NCBI GenBank assembly: GCA_902574225.1
Contig: CACGMO010000011.1
Location: 1 to 64,000 of the forward strand
DNA: 64,000 nucleotides
Origin: an uncultured Alphaproteobacteria bacterium
Lineage (GTDB): Bacteria; Pseudomonadota; Alphaproteobacteria; Rhodobacterales; Rhodobacteraceae
Direction of reading: 5' to 3'
This document shows, in pieces, positions 10,450 to 20,091 of the stretch. The translations under genes were made by a program, and so were the position numbers. A model generated the notes under the pieces. It searched no databases, was not told the DNA's origin, and saw nothing but the letters and a program-made list of their open reading frames with translations. Within the stretch, counting starts at the first letter, position 1, and the number at the start of each line of letters is the position of its first letter.

Positions 10450-11670
10450 ATGAACCTCTTCCAAGGGCATAAAGCAATCGCGGTTCCTCAAAACGTTACA
10501 GCATGGGATATTGACCCTTATTCAAAGGAAGTCTTACTAAATCCAGAACCATTTTTTAGCGCTCTGCGTGAAAAAGGACCGTTTGTCTACCTTAATAAAT
10601 ATAAAATGCTAGCATGTGGGCGGTATAAAGAAACAAAGGAAGTCTTCTCGGACCACAAGAGGTTTGTTTCTTCAAGGGGAGTCGGAATTCAAGATTTCAA
10701 ACTAGAGAAGCCATGGCGACCACCCTCTCTGGTATTAGAAGTTGACCCCCCTGAGCATACAAAAAATAGGCGTTTTCTTACTCGAGCGCTCTCGCCAAAT
10801 AAAATATCTCAACTTAAAGATTTTTTTAAAAATTGTGCTGACAAATTGGTACTTGAACTTTTGGAAAAAAAAAAGATAGATGGCATCTCTGATTTAGCAG
10901 AAATATTTCCAACTAGGGTATTCCCAGAAGCTGTAGGCTTAAAAAAAATCGATAAGGAAACTTTGTTGGGGTATGGGGCTATGGTTTTCAATGCGCTTGG
11001 CCCTGACAACGAGTTTCGTAAAGATGCAATGGCTAAAGGACTATCCGTCCTTGAAAAAATAAATAAACAATGCCTTGAGGAAAATATTGATACCAAAGGT
11101 CTTGCAAAAGAGATTTACAGGAGTATAGCGGAAAACTCAGAAGAGGATCAATTAGCGGGAATGTTAGTAAGATCATTATTATCAGCAGGCATCGATACCA
11201 CGGTGAGTGCAATTGGAAATCTATTATGGTGCTTTGCAGACAACCCAGAACAGTTTCAATTAGTAAAAAACGATAAATCATTAGTAGGTAATGCGGTAGA
11301 AGAATCTTTACGACTAACAAGCCCTGTTAAGGCTTTTTGCCGTACATCTGCTACCGACACCGAAGTATCTGGTGTAACTATAGAAGAGGGAACAAAAATA
11401 CTCTGCGTATTAGGATCAGCGAACACTGATCCTGAAGTGTGGGGAAACCCCTTTAAATATGATGTTACACGACGAACTATAGGGCACTTGGCTCTTGGTA
11501 TAGGGGTTCACAATTGTGTAGGCCAAACTTTGGCAAGAGCTGAGATAACAGCTCTCACAAGCTCATTAACAGAACTTGTAAAAGTAATAAAGCCCAAGGG
11601 AGTAGCCACCTGGAAACCAAATAATGCAATGAGATCGCTTGAAAGCCTTCCAATTATTCTTGAGAGTTAA
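10450..11670 (+). CDS. Cytochrome P450
   Basis: I-helix SAGIDTTVSAIGN, ExxR (EESLR), heme loop LALGIGVHNCVGQTLAR. Confidence 0.9.
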   Translation: MNLFQGHKAIAVPQNVTAWDIDPYSKEVLLNPEPFFSALREKGPFVYLNKYKMLACGRYKETKEVFSDHKRFVSSRGVGIQDFKLEKPWRPPSLVLEVDPPEHTKNRRFLTRALSPNKISQLKDFFKNCADKLVLELLEKKKIDGISDLAEIFPTRVFPEAVGLKKIDKETLLGYGAMVFNALGPDNEFRKDAMAKGLSVLEKINKQCLEENIDTKGLAKEIYRSIAENSEEDQLAGMLVRSLLSAGIDTTVSAIGNLLWCFADNPEQFQLVKNDKSLVGNAVEESLRLTSPVKAFCRTSATDTEVSGVTIEEGTKILCVLGSANTDPEVWGNPFKYDVTRRTIGHLALGIGVHNCVGQTLARAEITALTSSLTELVKVIKPKGVATWKPNNAMRSLESLPIILES

Positions 11671-11986
11671 CGTCTAAATCACTCCAAACTTCGTATCCCC
11701 TATACCCAGAAGCTTTTGCAATGAACTGACCACCTACTTTTCCCCATTGACCATGAAATTTTTGGCATTTTTCATATGCATCAAAATCTCTGTACGTCCA
11801 TATGATTGTTATTCTTATAACGTCATCACCCTGGACCCTAGAAGCACGCTGTGAAATTTGTCCATTGTCGTGAAGAAACTCCATTGCTTTCTTGTTGTAA
11901 AACGTTCTAAATTTCATGAGCCAATTCTCATACTGGACCTCCGAGGGAAAGGTAACCAAAACTACACTAGTGAAAACATCTCTCAT
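11654..11986 (-). CDS. Small uncharacterised protein, possible dimeric alpha/beta-barrel fold
   Basis: 110-aa ORF; 3' end overlaps the P450 3' end; resembles the small proteins at 27-28.8 kb. Confidence 0.55.
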   Translation of the reverse strand: MRDVFTSVVLVTFPSEVQYENWLMKFRTFYNKKAMEFLHDNGQISQRASRVQGDDVIRITIIWTYRDFDAYEKCQKFHGQWGKVGGQFIAKASGYRGYEVWSDLDVNSQE

Positions 11987-12145
11987 GATAAGATTATCTT
12001 AGGAATAATGGAAAAAGACAATAGTAAGACCGAGAAATTTAAACTAATTTAATTAGTGGATGTTTGAATTAATTTCAATTGATACACTGCGTAAGCACAC
12101 TATCTTCTGTAACAGAAGTGATTTAATGAAAAAAATGTAAGATCT

Positions 12146-12727
12146 TTGAATAGACGAAGTATGCCTCAAACCAACAGAAAATTAGAGATTAAACTAATTC
12201 CTCCTACTGCAGTTTTTTTGGGCATGCTAATGATTTTACCCACAAATATATGCCTTTCTGAGCCGAAAACGTGGGAGAATTTAGTCGAGCGTAAGCAACA
12301 GTTTTTCGAAAAATTCAAGAATACCCCATTCAATGGAAAAATTGAGGTTTACTGGCCGAATGGTCATCTCAAAGAAACTGGAATGATTAAAAATGGAAAG
12401 AAGGATAATCTTTGGGAATATTATCATGAGAATGGAAAAACGAAAGAGATTGAGTTTTTTACTCTTGGAAAATTAAATGGCACAAGAGAGCAGTATGGTA
12501 GTGGTGGTCAGCTTTACATAAAAGCAACTTATAAGGATGGTAAGTTGGACGGGCCATGGATTTACATAGATCCATATGACGGTTGGCTCTATAAAAAGGG
12601 TCAATATAAACTCGGAAAGAAAACTGGTACTTGGACATATTATACAATTCTTGGAGATATTGAAAAAACAGAAATATGGAAAAATGGGGTTAAAATCTTT
12701 GACTCGACTGATGCAGAGAGTTCTTAG
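12146..12727 (+). CDS. Secreted MORN/YwqK-like repeat protein
   Basis: Repeats NGHLKETGMIKNGKKDNLWEYY, YKDGKLDGPWIY, YKLGKKTGTWTYY; N-terminal hydrophobic segment; start codon uncertain. Confidence 0.65.
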   Translation: MNRRSMPQTNRKLEIKLIPPTAVFLGMLMILPTNICLSEPKTWENLVERKQQFFEKFKNTPFNGKIEVYWPNGHLKETGMIKNGKKDNLWEYYHENGKTKEIEFFTLGKLNGTREQYGSGGQLYIKATYKDGKLDGPWIYIDPYDGWLYKKGQYKLGKKTGTWTYYTILGDIEKTEIWKNGVKIFDSTDAESS

Positions 12728-12755
12728 AGTTAGATCTTTTTAAAAATGAAAATTC

Positions 12756-13208
12756 CTAGCGACTTTCCAGACTGGAAAGAAGAGCATTCAGCCTCTCAGG
12801 TATTCCGTTACCCTCAAAGGATTCCAAAATGCATTCAGATTTTGATAAGAAAGTTAGCTTTTCCTCACTCCAAATTTCAACTTTTGGTGCTAGTTCACTG
12901 GTATTATCAAAGCAGCCTAAGGGAATGCTTACCATGCCTTCCATTACTTCAGGAGCTGGCTTATTATAAACACGTACATTGCATATTGAGCAAAAATAGG
13001 CTTTGTTGATAAATCCACTGCCGCCTGCAAATTCATAGACATTTGTTTCACCTTCAAAATCGATTTCTGTATCTGCATAAAGACATCCAATGTTTATTGA
13101 GCCTGTAAGCCGTCTACAACTCTTGCAGTTACACTGAACGACTAACATTGGGTCAACATCAGTTTTAAAACTAACTTGTTTGCAGTGACAGCCTCCCTGA
13201 TGTTTCAT
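12756..13208 (-). CDS. GFA-family (glutathione-dependent formaldehyde-activating-like) protein
   Basis: GGCHCKQVSF, CNCKSCRRLTG, FCSICNVRVY cysteine motifs. Confidence 0.87.
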   Translation of the reverse strand: MKHQGGCHCKQVSFKTDVDPMLVVQCNCKSCRRLTGSINIGCLYADTEIDFEGETNVYEFAGGSGFINKAYFCSICNVRVYNKPAPEVMEGMVSIPLGCFDNTSELAPKVEIWSEEKLTFLSKSECILESFEGNGIPERLNALLSSLESR

Positions 13209-13344
13209 TAATAATAGCTCCCTTGATATTTAAACAAAGTACAAAATAACATTCTTCCGATACATGGTAGTGGTCAGATAGTATATCTCCAAGCAAAACT
13301 TGATTTTTAGCCAAATTAAATTAATTTCCAGTAAGGAACAGTCA

Positions 13345-13893
13345 ATGGAAGCATTATTACAATCCCAAGGAATCCATCACATCACTCTAAATGGCGCGGA
13401 TAGAAAAACTTCTATAGTTTTCTGGCAAGACATTTTGGGCATGAAGCTTATTTTTGAGCAGCCAAATCTAGATGATGAAACTGAAAACCACCTATATTTT
13501 GATTGTGGTGATGGGCGAACGGTGACCGTTTTCACTAACGAATTCCGAGTAGGAACAAAAGAGCCATTAGATACCTCTGTAGGGTCTGTACACCATATAG
13601 CATTCTGGGTAAGTCAAAGCACTATAAGGGTTGCAGAAAAAAAATTAAAGGAAAGGGATATTGGTAGTTCTGGTATTAAGGATAGAGGGTTTATGGAATC
13701 AATATATTTCCGAGACCCGCTAGGTTTATTGATTGAACTAGCAAGTTATAAATTTGAACCCCCTCTCGGCTATACTCATGGACAGGTTTTAGAAAACGCC
13801 CATAAACTGCGGCTCTCAAGGGGAGCCAAGAATATAGAGGATGAAGATATATCAAATGCCCTTATAAGTCTGAGTAAAAGAGGTAATTCATGA
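13345..13893 (+). CDS. VOC-family protein / glyoxalase-dioxygenase superfamily
   Basis: GIHHITLNGADRKTSIVFWQDILGMKLIFEQPN...YFRDPLGLLIELASY. Confidence 0.85.
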   Translation: MEALLQSQGIHHITLNGADRKTSIVFWQDILGMKLIFEQPNLDDETENHLYFDCGDGRTVTVFTNEFRVGTKEPLDTSVGSVHHIAFWVSQSTIRVAEKKLKERDIGSSGIKDRGFMESIYFRDPLGLLIELASYKFEPPLGYTHGQVLENAHKLRLSRGAKNIEDEDISNALISLSKRGNS

Positions 13894-13939
13894 AACGCTC
13901 TCATTTTACTAAAAATTCAAAGATATTACGGCTCAAGAT

Positions 13940-15772
13940 ATGAAGCCAGCCGACTGGATCAATCATAAACAAAAAGCTGAGGGACCTCCTCCTTCTAATA
14001 CACTTAGTTTTTTCCACTGGGCTCTAAAAGGAAGTTTTTCCGTATTATTTTTATCTGGTATTGTTTCTATTTTGACTGGTTTTATTGAGGTATCTGCTGT
14101 GGTCTTATTAGGACTTCTTATAGATGCGGCGTTAGCTTCTTCATCCAACAACCCAATAAGTAGCCAGATCTTACTTCTAGCATCAGGTTTGCTGTTTTTT
14201 TTAGTAATTAGACCAATAATATTCGGAGCTTTTTCATATACACAAACCGTCATTGTGTCACCAAACATATTTAATTTAATTTTATCAAGGCTCCATCGAT
14301 GGACACTCGGTCAATCCGTCACCTTTTTTGAAAATGACTTCGCTGGAAGGATTGCGCAAAAAGAAATGCAAACTGCTCGAGCCGCAACAGACGTAGTGAT
14401 AGAAATCATTCATACTGTACTGTTAGCTTTGGCTTCAGTGGTAGGGGCGGCTCTTATGCTTACAACTGTTAATATAACACTTTCAATAGCTCTATTCGCT
14501 TGGTTGGTTGGATATATTTTTCTCATTCGATATTTCATGCCCAAGATTAGAAAAAGATCGCGAGAGAAAGCTGGTGCAAGGGCTCTGGTGACTGGACAAA
14601 TTGTCGATACGGTTACCAATATAAAAACGGTAAAGTTATTTGCTCATGACAAGAAAGAAGATGATGCGGCAATTGATGCAATGGATAATTTTAGAGACTT
14701 TTCCATCCATTATGGTGTGATTGCTGCCTGGTTTAGGTTCTGTTTAAACGGGCTCTCGGGGGTCTTACCTATAATGTTAGTTGGTGGAAGCCTTTATTAT
14801 TGGAGCGTAGGCAATGTTTCAGCAGGCGATATTGCTGCCGCTGGGGCAATATCATTCAGACTATCACAGATGACTGGATGGGTAAGTTTTACTCTGATGA
14901 CTTTATATGCAAACCTGGGAGAAGTTGAAGATGGAGTAAAAACTTTGTCTACGTCATATAAATTAGGTGATAAAGATAATGCGCCAGACCTTTTGGTATC
15001 AAAAGGATCTATAGATTTTAAAAATGTTAGCTTTACCTATGGCCAGAATTTAGCTGCTGTAAAAAATATTTCTTTGTCTATTCAAGCAGGAGAAAAAATT
15101 GGACTTGTGGGAGCTTCTGGAGCCGGCAAATCTACTTTAGTATCACTCTTACTAAGGCTCTATGAACCGCAAAAGGGAGCCGTATTGATTGATTCCATCA
15201 ATATAAACGATATAACTCAATCAAGTTTGAGAAAGCAAATAGCAATGGTGACCCAGGAAACTGCCCTCTTTAATAGGTCTGCACGCGACAACATAATGTA
15301 TGGAAATCCCAATGCAACAGAAAAAGATCTAATTCGATCCAGTAGGCAAGCAGAGGCGCATGCGTTCATTCAAGATCTAGAGGATTACAGGGGAAGAAAA
15401 GGTTATGACGCACATTTAGGCGAACAAGGTGTAAAACTATCTGGGGGCCAAAGACAAAGAATTGCTCTTGCACGGGCAATATTAAAAGACTCGCCTGTCC
15501 TTGTTTTAGATGAGGCTACTAGCGCCTTGGATAGCGAAGTTGAGAACTCAATACAAAATGCTCTTGAATTAGTCATGGAGAATAAAACTGTTTTAGCTAT
15601 TGCACACCGCTTATCTACTTTGGCAAAAATGGATAGAATAATTGTTCTTTCGGATGGACAGATAGTTGAGGAAGGTACACATAAAAAGCTTCTGAAGATT
15701 AATGGCTTATATAGACAATACTGGGATAAACAGTCAGGAGGTTTTATCACGACGGAACAGGCTGCTGAGTAA
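13940..15772 (+). CDS. ABC exporter, fused permease and ATPase
   Basis: Walker A GASGAGKST, signature LSGGQRQRIALARAI, Walker B VLVLDEATSALD, H-loop IAHRLST. Confidence 0.93.
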   Translation: MKPADWINHKQKAEGPPPSNTLSFFHWALKGSFSVLFLSGIVSILTGFIEVSAVVLLGLLIDAALASSSNNPISSQILLLASGLLFFLVIRPIIFGAFSYTQTVIVSPNIFNLILSRLHRWTLGQSVTFFENDFAGRIAQKEMQTARAATDVVIEIIHTVLLALASVVGAALMLTTVNITLSIALFAWLVGYIFLIRYFMPKIRKRSREKAGARALVTGQIVDTVTNIKTVKLFAHDKKEDDAAIDAMDNFRDFSIHYGVIAAWFRFCLNGLSGVLPIMLVGGSLYYWSVGNVSAGDIAAAGAISFRLSQMTGWVSFTLMTLYANLGEVEDGVKTLSTSYKLGDKDNAPDLLVSKGSIDFKNVSFTYGQNLAAVKNISLSIQAGEKIGLVGASGAGKSTLVSLLLRLYEPQKGAVLIDSININDITQSSLRKQIAMVTQETALFNRSARDNIMYGNPNATEKDLIRSSRQAEAHAFIQDLEDYRGRKGYDAHLGEQGVKLSGGQRQRIALARAILKDSPVLVLDEATSALDSEVENSIQNALELVMENKTVLAIAHRLSTLAKMDRIIVLSDGQIVEEGTHKKLLKINGLYRQYWDKQSGGFITTEQAAE

Positions 15773-15863
15773 TCAAAAATTCATAGGAGTAATTTTTGCA
15801 TTTTTAGTTTGGTACCGAATTACAGTTAAGTGTGAAAGTGATGTTATCAAAAATTAATTAAAA

Positions 15864-16472
15864 ATGGTGAAAGTGATGGATGAGAAAAGATTGAGAGAGA
15901 TTTACGGCCCGGCTAAAGAAAAAGCTGCAGCTAAAATTTTGGACAAATTAGATAAACACTGTGTAAGTTTTATTGAGAACTCATCCTTCGTTATTATTGG
16001 AACACTAAATAATCAAAGCATTGACCTGTCGCCAAAAGGAGATCCCTATGGTTTTGTAAAGGTTATAGGTGACCATCTTTTGGAAATTCCAGATAGGCCG
16101 GGCAACAACCGCATAGATGGATTATTAAATATCGTGAGAAATAATTTTATTTCTCTTTTGTTTTTAATCCCCAGCGTAAACGAAACATTGAGGGTGCAAG
16201 GCGAAGCTTCAATAAGTGAAGATATGGATACTAGAGAAAGACACAGATTAAAAACTAATGTTCCCAAAACAGTTCTGCAGGTGAAAGTTACGCAAGCCCA
16301 CTTACACTGCGGAAAATCAATTTTAAGAGGAGGCTTATGGGATCCGGGAAAGTGGCCTGGAATACGCCCAATACCAACACTTTTTGAAATGATAGAGGAT
16401 CAGACCGGTATTGATTGCGAAATCAAGGATGAGCAGAAGATATTAGCTCAGTATAAAAAAGAGCTGTACTGA
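15864..16472 (+). CDS. PPOX-type flavoprotein (pyridoxamine 5'-phosphate oxidase-like, possibly MSMEG_1061-type)
   Basis: SSFVIIGTLNNQSIDLSPKGDPYGFVKVIGDHLLEIPDRPGNNRIDGLLNIVRN pattern; co-directional with cofG. Confidence 0.75.
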   Translation: MVKVMDEKRLREIYGPAKEKAAAKILDKLDKHCVSFIENSSFVIIGTLNNQSIDLSPKGDPYGFVKVIGDHLLEIPDRPGNNRIDGLLNIVRNNFISLLFLIPSVNETLRVQGEASISEDMDTRERHRLKTNVPKTVLQVKVTQAHLHCGKSILRGGLWDPGKWPGIRPIPTLFEMIEDQTGIDCEIKDEQKILAQYKKELY

Positions 16473-16571
16473 AGGTTAAATTCAGACTTTTGTTTAATCA
16501 ATGTAAATTGTTATATTATTGCTCTTTGTGATCAACCGTGTCATAATTTAGTTTATATCTTTGGGGGGAAA

Positions 16572-17750
16572 ATGACGAGTCTATCAACTCATCTTAACGA
16601 CAGAGAATTGTGGAAAATAGATAAGGATGAAGTCGCCTACTACAGACATATGGTCCTTAATAGTTCTTTAGAAAAACTTATAGATGCCGCATCGAGTAAG
16701 CGAGACAAACATTGGGGTAATGTAATTAGTTACTCCAGAAAAATTTTTGTCCCCTTAACAAATATGTGCAGAGACACTTGCAGTTACTGCACTTTTGTAA
16801 AACATCCAGATGATCCAGATGCAAAAATAATGTCCCCCCAGGAGGTTCTGTTATCTGCTCGCGAAGGAGAGAAAAAGGGGTGTAAGGAGTTGTTATTTAG
16901 TTTGGGAGAAAAACCTGAAAAAAAGTATGCCAAACCAAAGCGTGCCCTAGAAACTCTAGGCTATGAAGCAATGACAGACTATCTAACTGACATGTGTAAA
17001 TTAGTAATAGAAAAAACATCACTTCTGCCTCATGTAAATGCAGGAACACTTAACGAGTATGAAATTGTAAAGCTTAAAAATGTATGTGCATCAATGGGAA
17101 TGATGCTTGAAACCACCAGTAAAAGATTAACCCAAAAAGGAGGTCCTCATTATGCTTGTCCCGATAAAGTTCCAATCCAAAGAATAAGAACTTTGATTTC
17201 GGCTGGTTATTGTCAGGTGCCGTTTACTACAGGTATTCTTATAGGCATAGGGGAAACGCTTGAAGAAAGGATTGAGGCTCTTCTATTGATAGAAAAAATC
17301 AATAACAGGTATGGACATATTCAAGAGGTAATTATCCAAAATTTCCAAACGAAACCTAACATCGAAATGTCAAAGCACCCAGAACCCAAATTAGAAGAAA
17401 TGCTACAAACTATTGCTTTGGCCAGAGTTATTTTAAATCCTACTATCAGCATACAAGCACCCCCAAATTTAGAGAAAAAGCACTTAGAGTATGTATATGC
17501 AGGAATAAATGATTGGGGTGGGATTTCTCCGGTTACTAGAGACTTTATTAACCCTCAACACCCTTGGCCTAATATTAATTTGCTGGAGACCATGATGAAT
17601 GAAATAGGATTTCGTTTAATGGAACGGCTTACTGTTTATCCAAAATTTGATACACAAAATTTCTTATCCACCACTATTAGAAGCCATATGTCAAAACATT
17701 CTGCTTACCTTCATCCTGACAATAAGCTTAAGGAATTAGAAACAGTATGA
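16572..17750 (+). CDS. cofG: 7,8-didemethyl-8-hydroxy-5-deazariboflavin synthase, CofG subunit (radical SAM)
   Basis: Radical SAM CRDTCSYCTF; FSLGEKPE; NDWGGISPVTRDFINPQHPWP. Confidence 0.92.
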   Translation: MTSLSTHLNDRELWKIDKDEVAYYRHMVLNSSLEKLIDAASSKRDKHWGNVISYSRKIFVPLTNMCRDTCSYCTFVKHPDDPDAKIMSPQEVLLSAREGEKKGCKELLFSLGEKPEKKYAKPKRALETLGYEAMTDYLTDMCKLVIEKTSLLPHVNAGTLNEYEIVKLKNVCASMGMMLETTSKRLTQKGGPHYACPDKVPIQRIRTLISAGYCQVPFTTGILIGIGETLEERIEALLLIEKINNRYGHIQEVIIQNFQTKPNIEMSKHPEPKLEEMLQTIALARVILNPTISIQAPPNLEKKHLEYVYAGINDWGGISPVTRDFINPQHPWPNINLLETMMNEIGFRLMERLTVYPKFDTQNFLSTTIRSHMSKHSAYLHPDNKLKELETV

Positions 17751-18985
17751 AAGATTTGCAAATAATTTGTCACTCAAAGCGTATTGAAGATACTCTTTCG
17801 GACGCTTCAATAGAGACTCGGATAATATTGGAAAATTGTCTAAAAAACCAACAACCCTCTTTAAATGATATCGAGAAGCTGTTCTTAACAAAAGGCAAAG
17901 ATAAGCAGGTTGTTTTGAATTTTGCTGACTTTTTACAAAAAAAGGTAAACGGTAATAACGTCACCTTTGTAATTAATAGGAACATTAATTTTACCAATGT
18001 ATGTTACATGGGCTGCAAATTCTGTGGGTTTGCAAAGCGATCAAATGACCTCAGTGCTGAATGGTTGAATTTGGATGAAGTAGTGAGAAGAGCCAAGGAA
18101 GCTTCAAAAAGAGGAGCTACTGAAGTTTGCATACAAGGGGGGCTTCACCCAAAACTTCCTGGCACCTATTATCGAGAGATCCTAATTGCTATAAAGAAAG
18201 TGCTGCCTAAAATGCATATTCATGCATTTTCACCTTTTGAGATTTGGTATGGTGCAAAAAAGAGTAGAATGAGCTATGCAGATTTTCTTGAAGATTTAAA
18301 AGAGTGTGGATTAGGCTCAATGCCAGGTACAGCAGCTGAAATACTTGATACAGAAATCCGAAAAAAGCTGACAAAGAATAAGTTAACCGCAGATCAATGG
18401 ATTGAAATCATTAAGACTGCGCACCGCTCAGGCATTCCATCTACAGCTACAATAATGTACGGCCATATAGATTCTCCTAAAGAATGGGCTGTCCACCTGG
18501 ATACCCTTCGTCGCATTCAAGTTGAGACTGGGGGTTTTACAGAATTTGTCCCATTATCTTTTGTCCATTATGACTCACCACTGTATCTGGAAAGCCCTTC
18601 ACTTGTACGAGCAGGTGCAACTGATAATGAAATAGAGCTTATGCATGCTGTTGCTCGAATTGTGTTGCATGGATTTATAGATAATATACAGGTGTCTTGG
18701 ACGAAATTGGGAGCTGAGAAAGCAAGAAATCTACTGTCCATGGGCGCTAACGACTTGGGAGGTACTTTGATGAATGAAAGTATTTCGCGAGCAGCAGGAT
18801 CAAAAAACGGGCAAGAAATTACAGAGACGGAAATGGTTGAGATAATTCGGTCAGCTTCAAAGATACCAATTAAAAGAGACACGTTATATAGAAAACTTAA
18901 AACCTATGACTTGGAGGTCTCTGTAGCTGGTCACGATCCATTAGTATCAAGAAATGGATCTAACCCACTTAGTTTTTTAAATTAA
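17747..18985 (+). CDS. cofH: 5-amino-6-(D-ribitylamino)uracil--L-tyrosine 4-hydroxyphenyl transferase, CofH subunit (radical SAM)
   Basis: NVCYMGCKFCGFAKR radical SAM motif; CIQGGLHPKLPGTYY; ANDLGGTLMNESISRAAG; ATGA overlap with cofG. Confidence 0.93.
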   Translation: MKDLQIICHSKRIEDTLSDASIETRIILENCLKNQQPSLNDIEKLFLTKGKDKQVVLNFADFLQKKVNGNNVTFVINRNINFTNVCYMGCKFCGFAKRSNDLSAEWLNLDEVVRRAKEASKRGATEVCIQGGLHPKLPGTYYREILIAIKKVLPKMHIHAFSPFEIWYGAKKSRMSYADFLEDLKECGLGSMPGTAAEILDTEIRKKLTKNKLTADQWIEIIKTAHRSGIPSTATIMYGHIDSPKEWAVHLDTLRRIQVETGGFTEFVPLSFVHYDSPLYLESPSLVRAGATDNEIELMHAVARIVLHGFIDNIQVSWTKLGAEKARNLLSMGANDLGGTLMNESISRAAGSKNGQEITETEMVEIIRSASKIPIKRDTLYRKLKTYDLEVSVAGHDPLVSRNGSNPLSFLN

Positions 18986-19001
18986 TAGAGGCTCTGTTTG
19001 C

Positions 19002-19655
19002 ATGAGCTTAGGATATCAGAAAAGTAAAACCTCAATCTTAATTCCAATGAGATCACTAAGCGAAGGTAAAACACGGTTATCCAATTTACTTTCTTCAAAC
19101 AAGAGAGAAAAACTTATTAAACTTTTGTTCACGCAACTTTTGAAAAAGCTTAAATCATTGAAAAATCAATTTCCTCTAATCTTTTCCGATATACTGGTGA
19201 TAACCCCCTGTGAGGAGGTAGAAAAAATATCAAAGGATTTTCATGTGCACGTTCTTAAAGAACAAAACTTAAATGGATTGAACTCAGCTGTAAACAAGGG
19301 TATGTGCTGGTCTTCAGAAAACCTTTATGATTCATGTCTTATACTTCCGGGTGATATAATTGATCCAGAAACTGAGGACATTAAAAAAATCTTGGAGATG
19401 GGGAAAAAATCAACAGACTCAATGGTAATATGTCCTTCGACTGATTTCGGTACAAACGCTTTGTTCTTATCTCTGCCAACAAGATTAAATTTTAAATTTG
19501 GTCCAAACTCATTTTATGAACATCAGAAGGAAGCAAAAAAGAGTTCCATAAGATCAATAATAGCTCCAGTAGATAGTCTTAAGGATGACTTGGATACAGG
19601 CAAAGACTTAGAAAAATTTAAAATCATACAACCTAAATTTTTTCAATCAATTTGA
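19002..19655 (+). CDS. cofC: CofC-like guanylyltransferase (2-phospho-L-lactate or related substrate)
   Basis: LIPMRSLSEGKTRLS...LNGLNSAVNKG...LPGDI...GTNALFLSLPTRLNFKFGPNSFYEH; third gene of the cluster. Confidence 0.87.
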   Translation: MSLGYQKSKTSILIPMRSLSEGKTRLSNLLSSNKREKLIKLLFTQLLKKLKSLKNQFPLIFSDILVITPCEEVEKISKDFHVHVLKEQNLNGLNSAVNKGMCWSSENLYDSCLILPGDIIDPETEDIKKILEMGKKSTDSMVICPSTDFGTNALFLSLPTRLNFKFGPNSFYEHQKEAKKSSIRSIIAPVDSLKDDLDTGKDLEKFKIIQPKFFQSI

Positions 19656-19780
19656 TGTTATCGTCAGCCTAATTCAAAGAGTTGAGTTTATGTTTACGTT
19701 AACGTCACGTTATGCTTGAACTATCTTCTATTTAATGTAGGGTAAAGTTATTCACAACGTGAATTTATCCTCCCCTAATT

Positions 19781-19809
19781 GGGCTAACATGCTAATGTTA
19801 GCCCTTTTT
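19781..19809 (+). terminator. Intrinsic terminator downstream of cofC
   Basis: Perfect 10-bp stem GGGCTAACAT/ATGTTAGCCC with GCTA loop followed by TTTTT. Confidence 0.85.
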
Positions 19810-20091
19810 CTCAAAGAAAACCATCCCGTGTATTTTTCTTGTTTCTTATTTATAAAGACACAAGAGCCCTCCCCCAACTGGCAAACAATTTAGGAATGGC
19901 TTTCTTGAGATTAAAAAGTATGGCATGGAAAAAAAAGTTGTCAAATAGTGTTTGCAGTACTGTGACAAAATTACTTTTTTATATTTCTTGATGACCAATA
20001 CAAATAAGTAACAAAGCAAAAAATCAAAAATACCTTAATCAACATAAATATATCCATTAGTTCCATTTGTAAAGACGGCCCCTCTCTATGC

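Noticed and set aside
11858-12052. Plus-strand 64-aa ORF opposite the 11654-11986 gene
   Set aside because: Overlaps antisense to a better-supported ORF and has no motif or RBS.
19691-19755. Palindromes ACGTTAACGT and TTCACAACGTGAA downstream of cofC
   Set aside because: Short and isolated; no evidence beyond chance for an AT-rich intergenic region.
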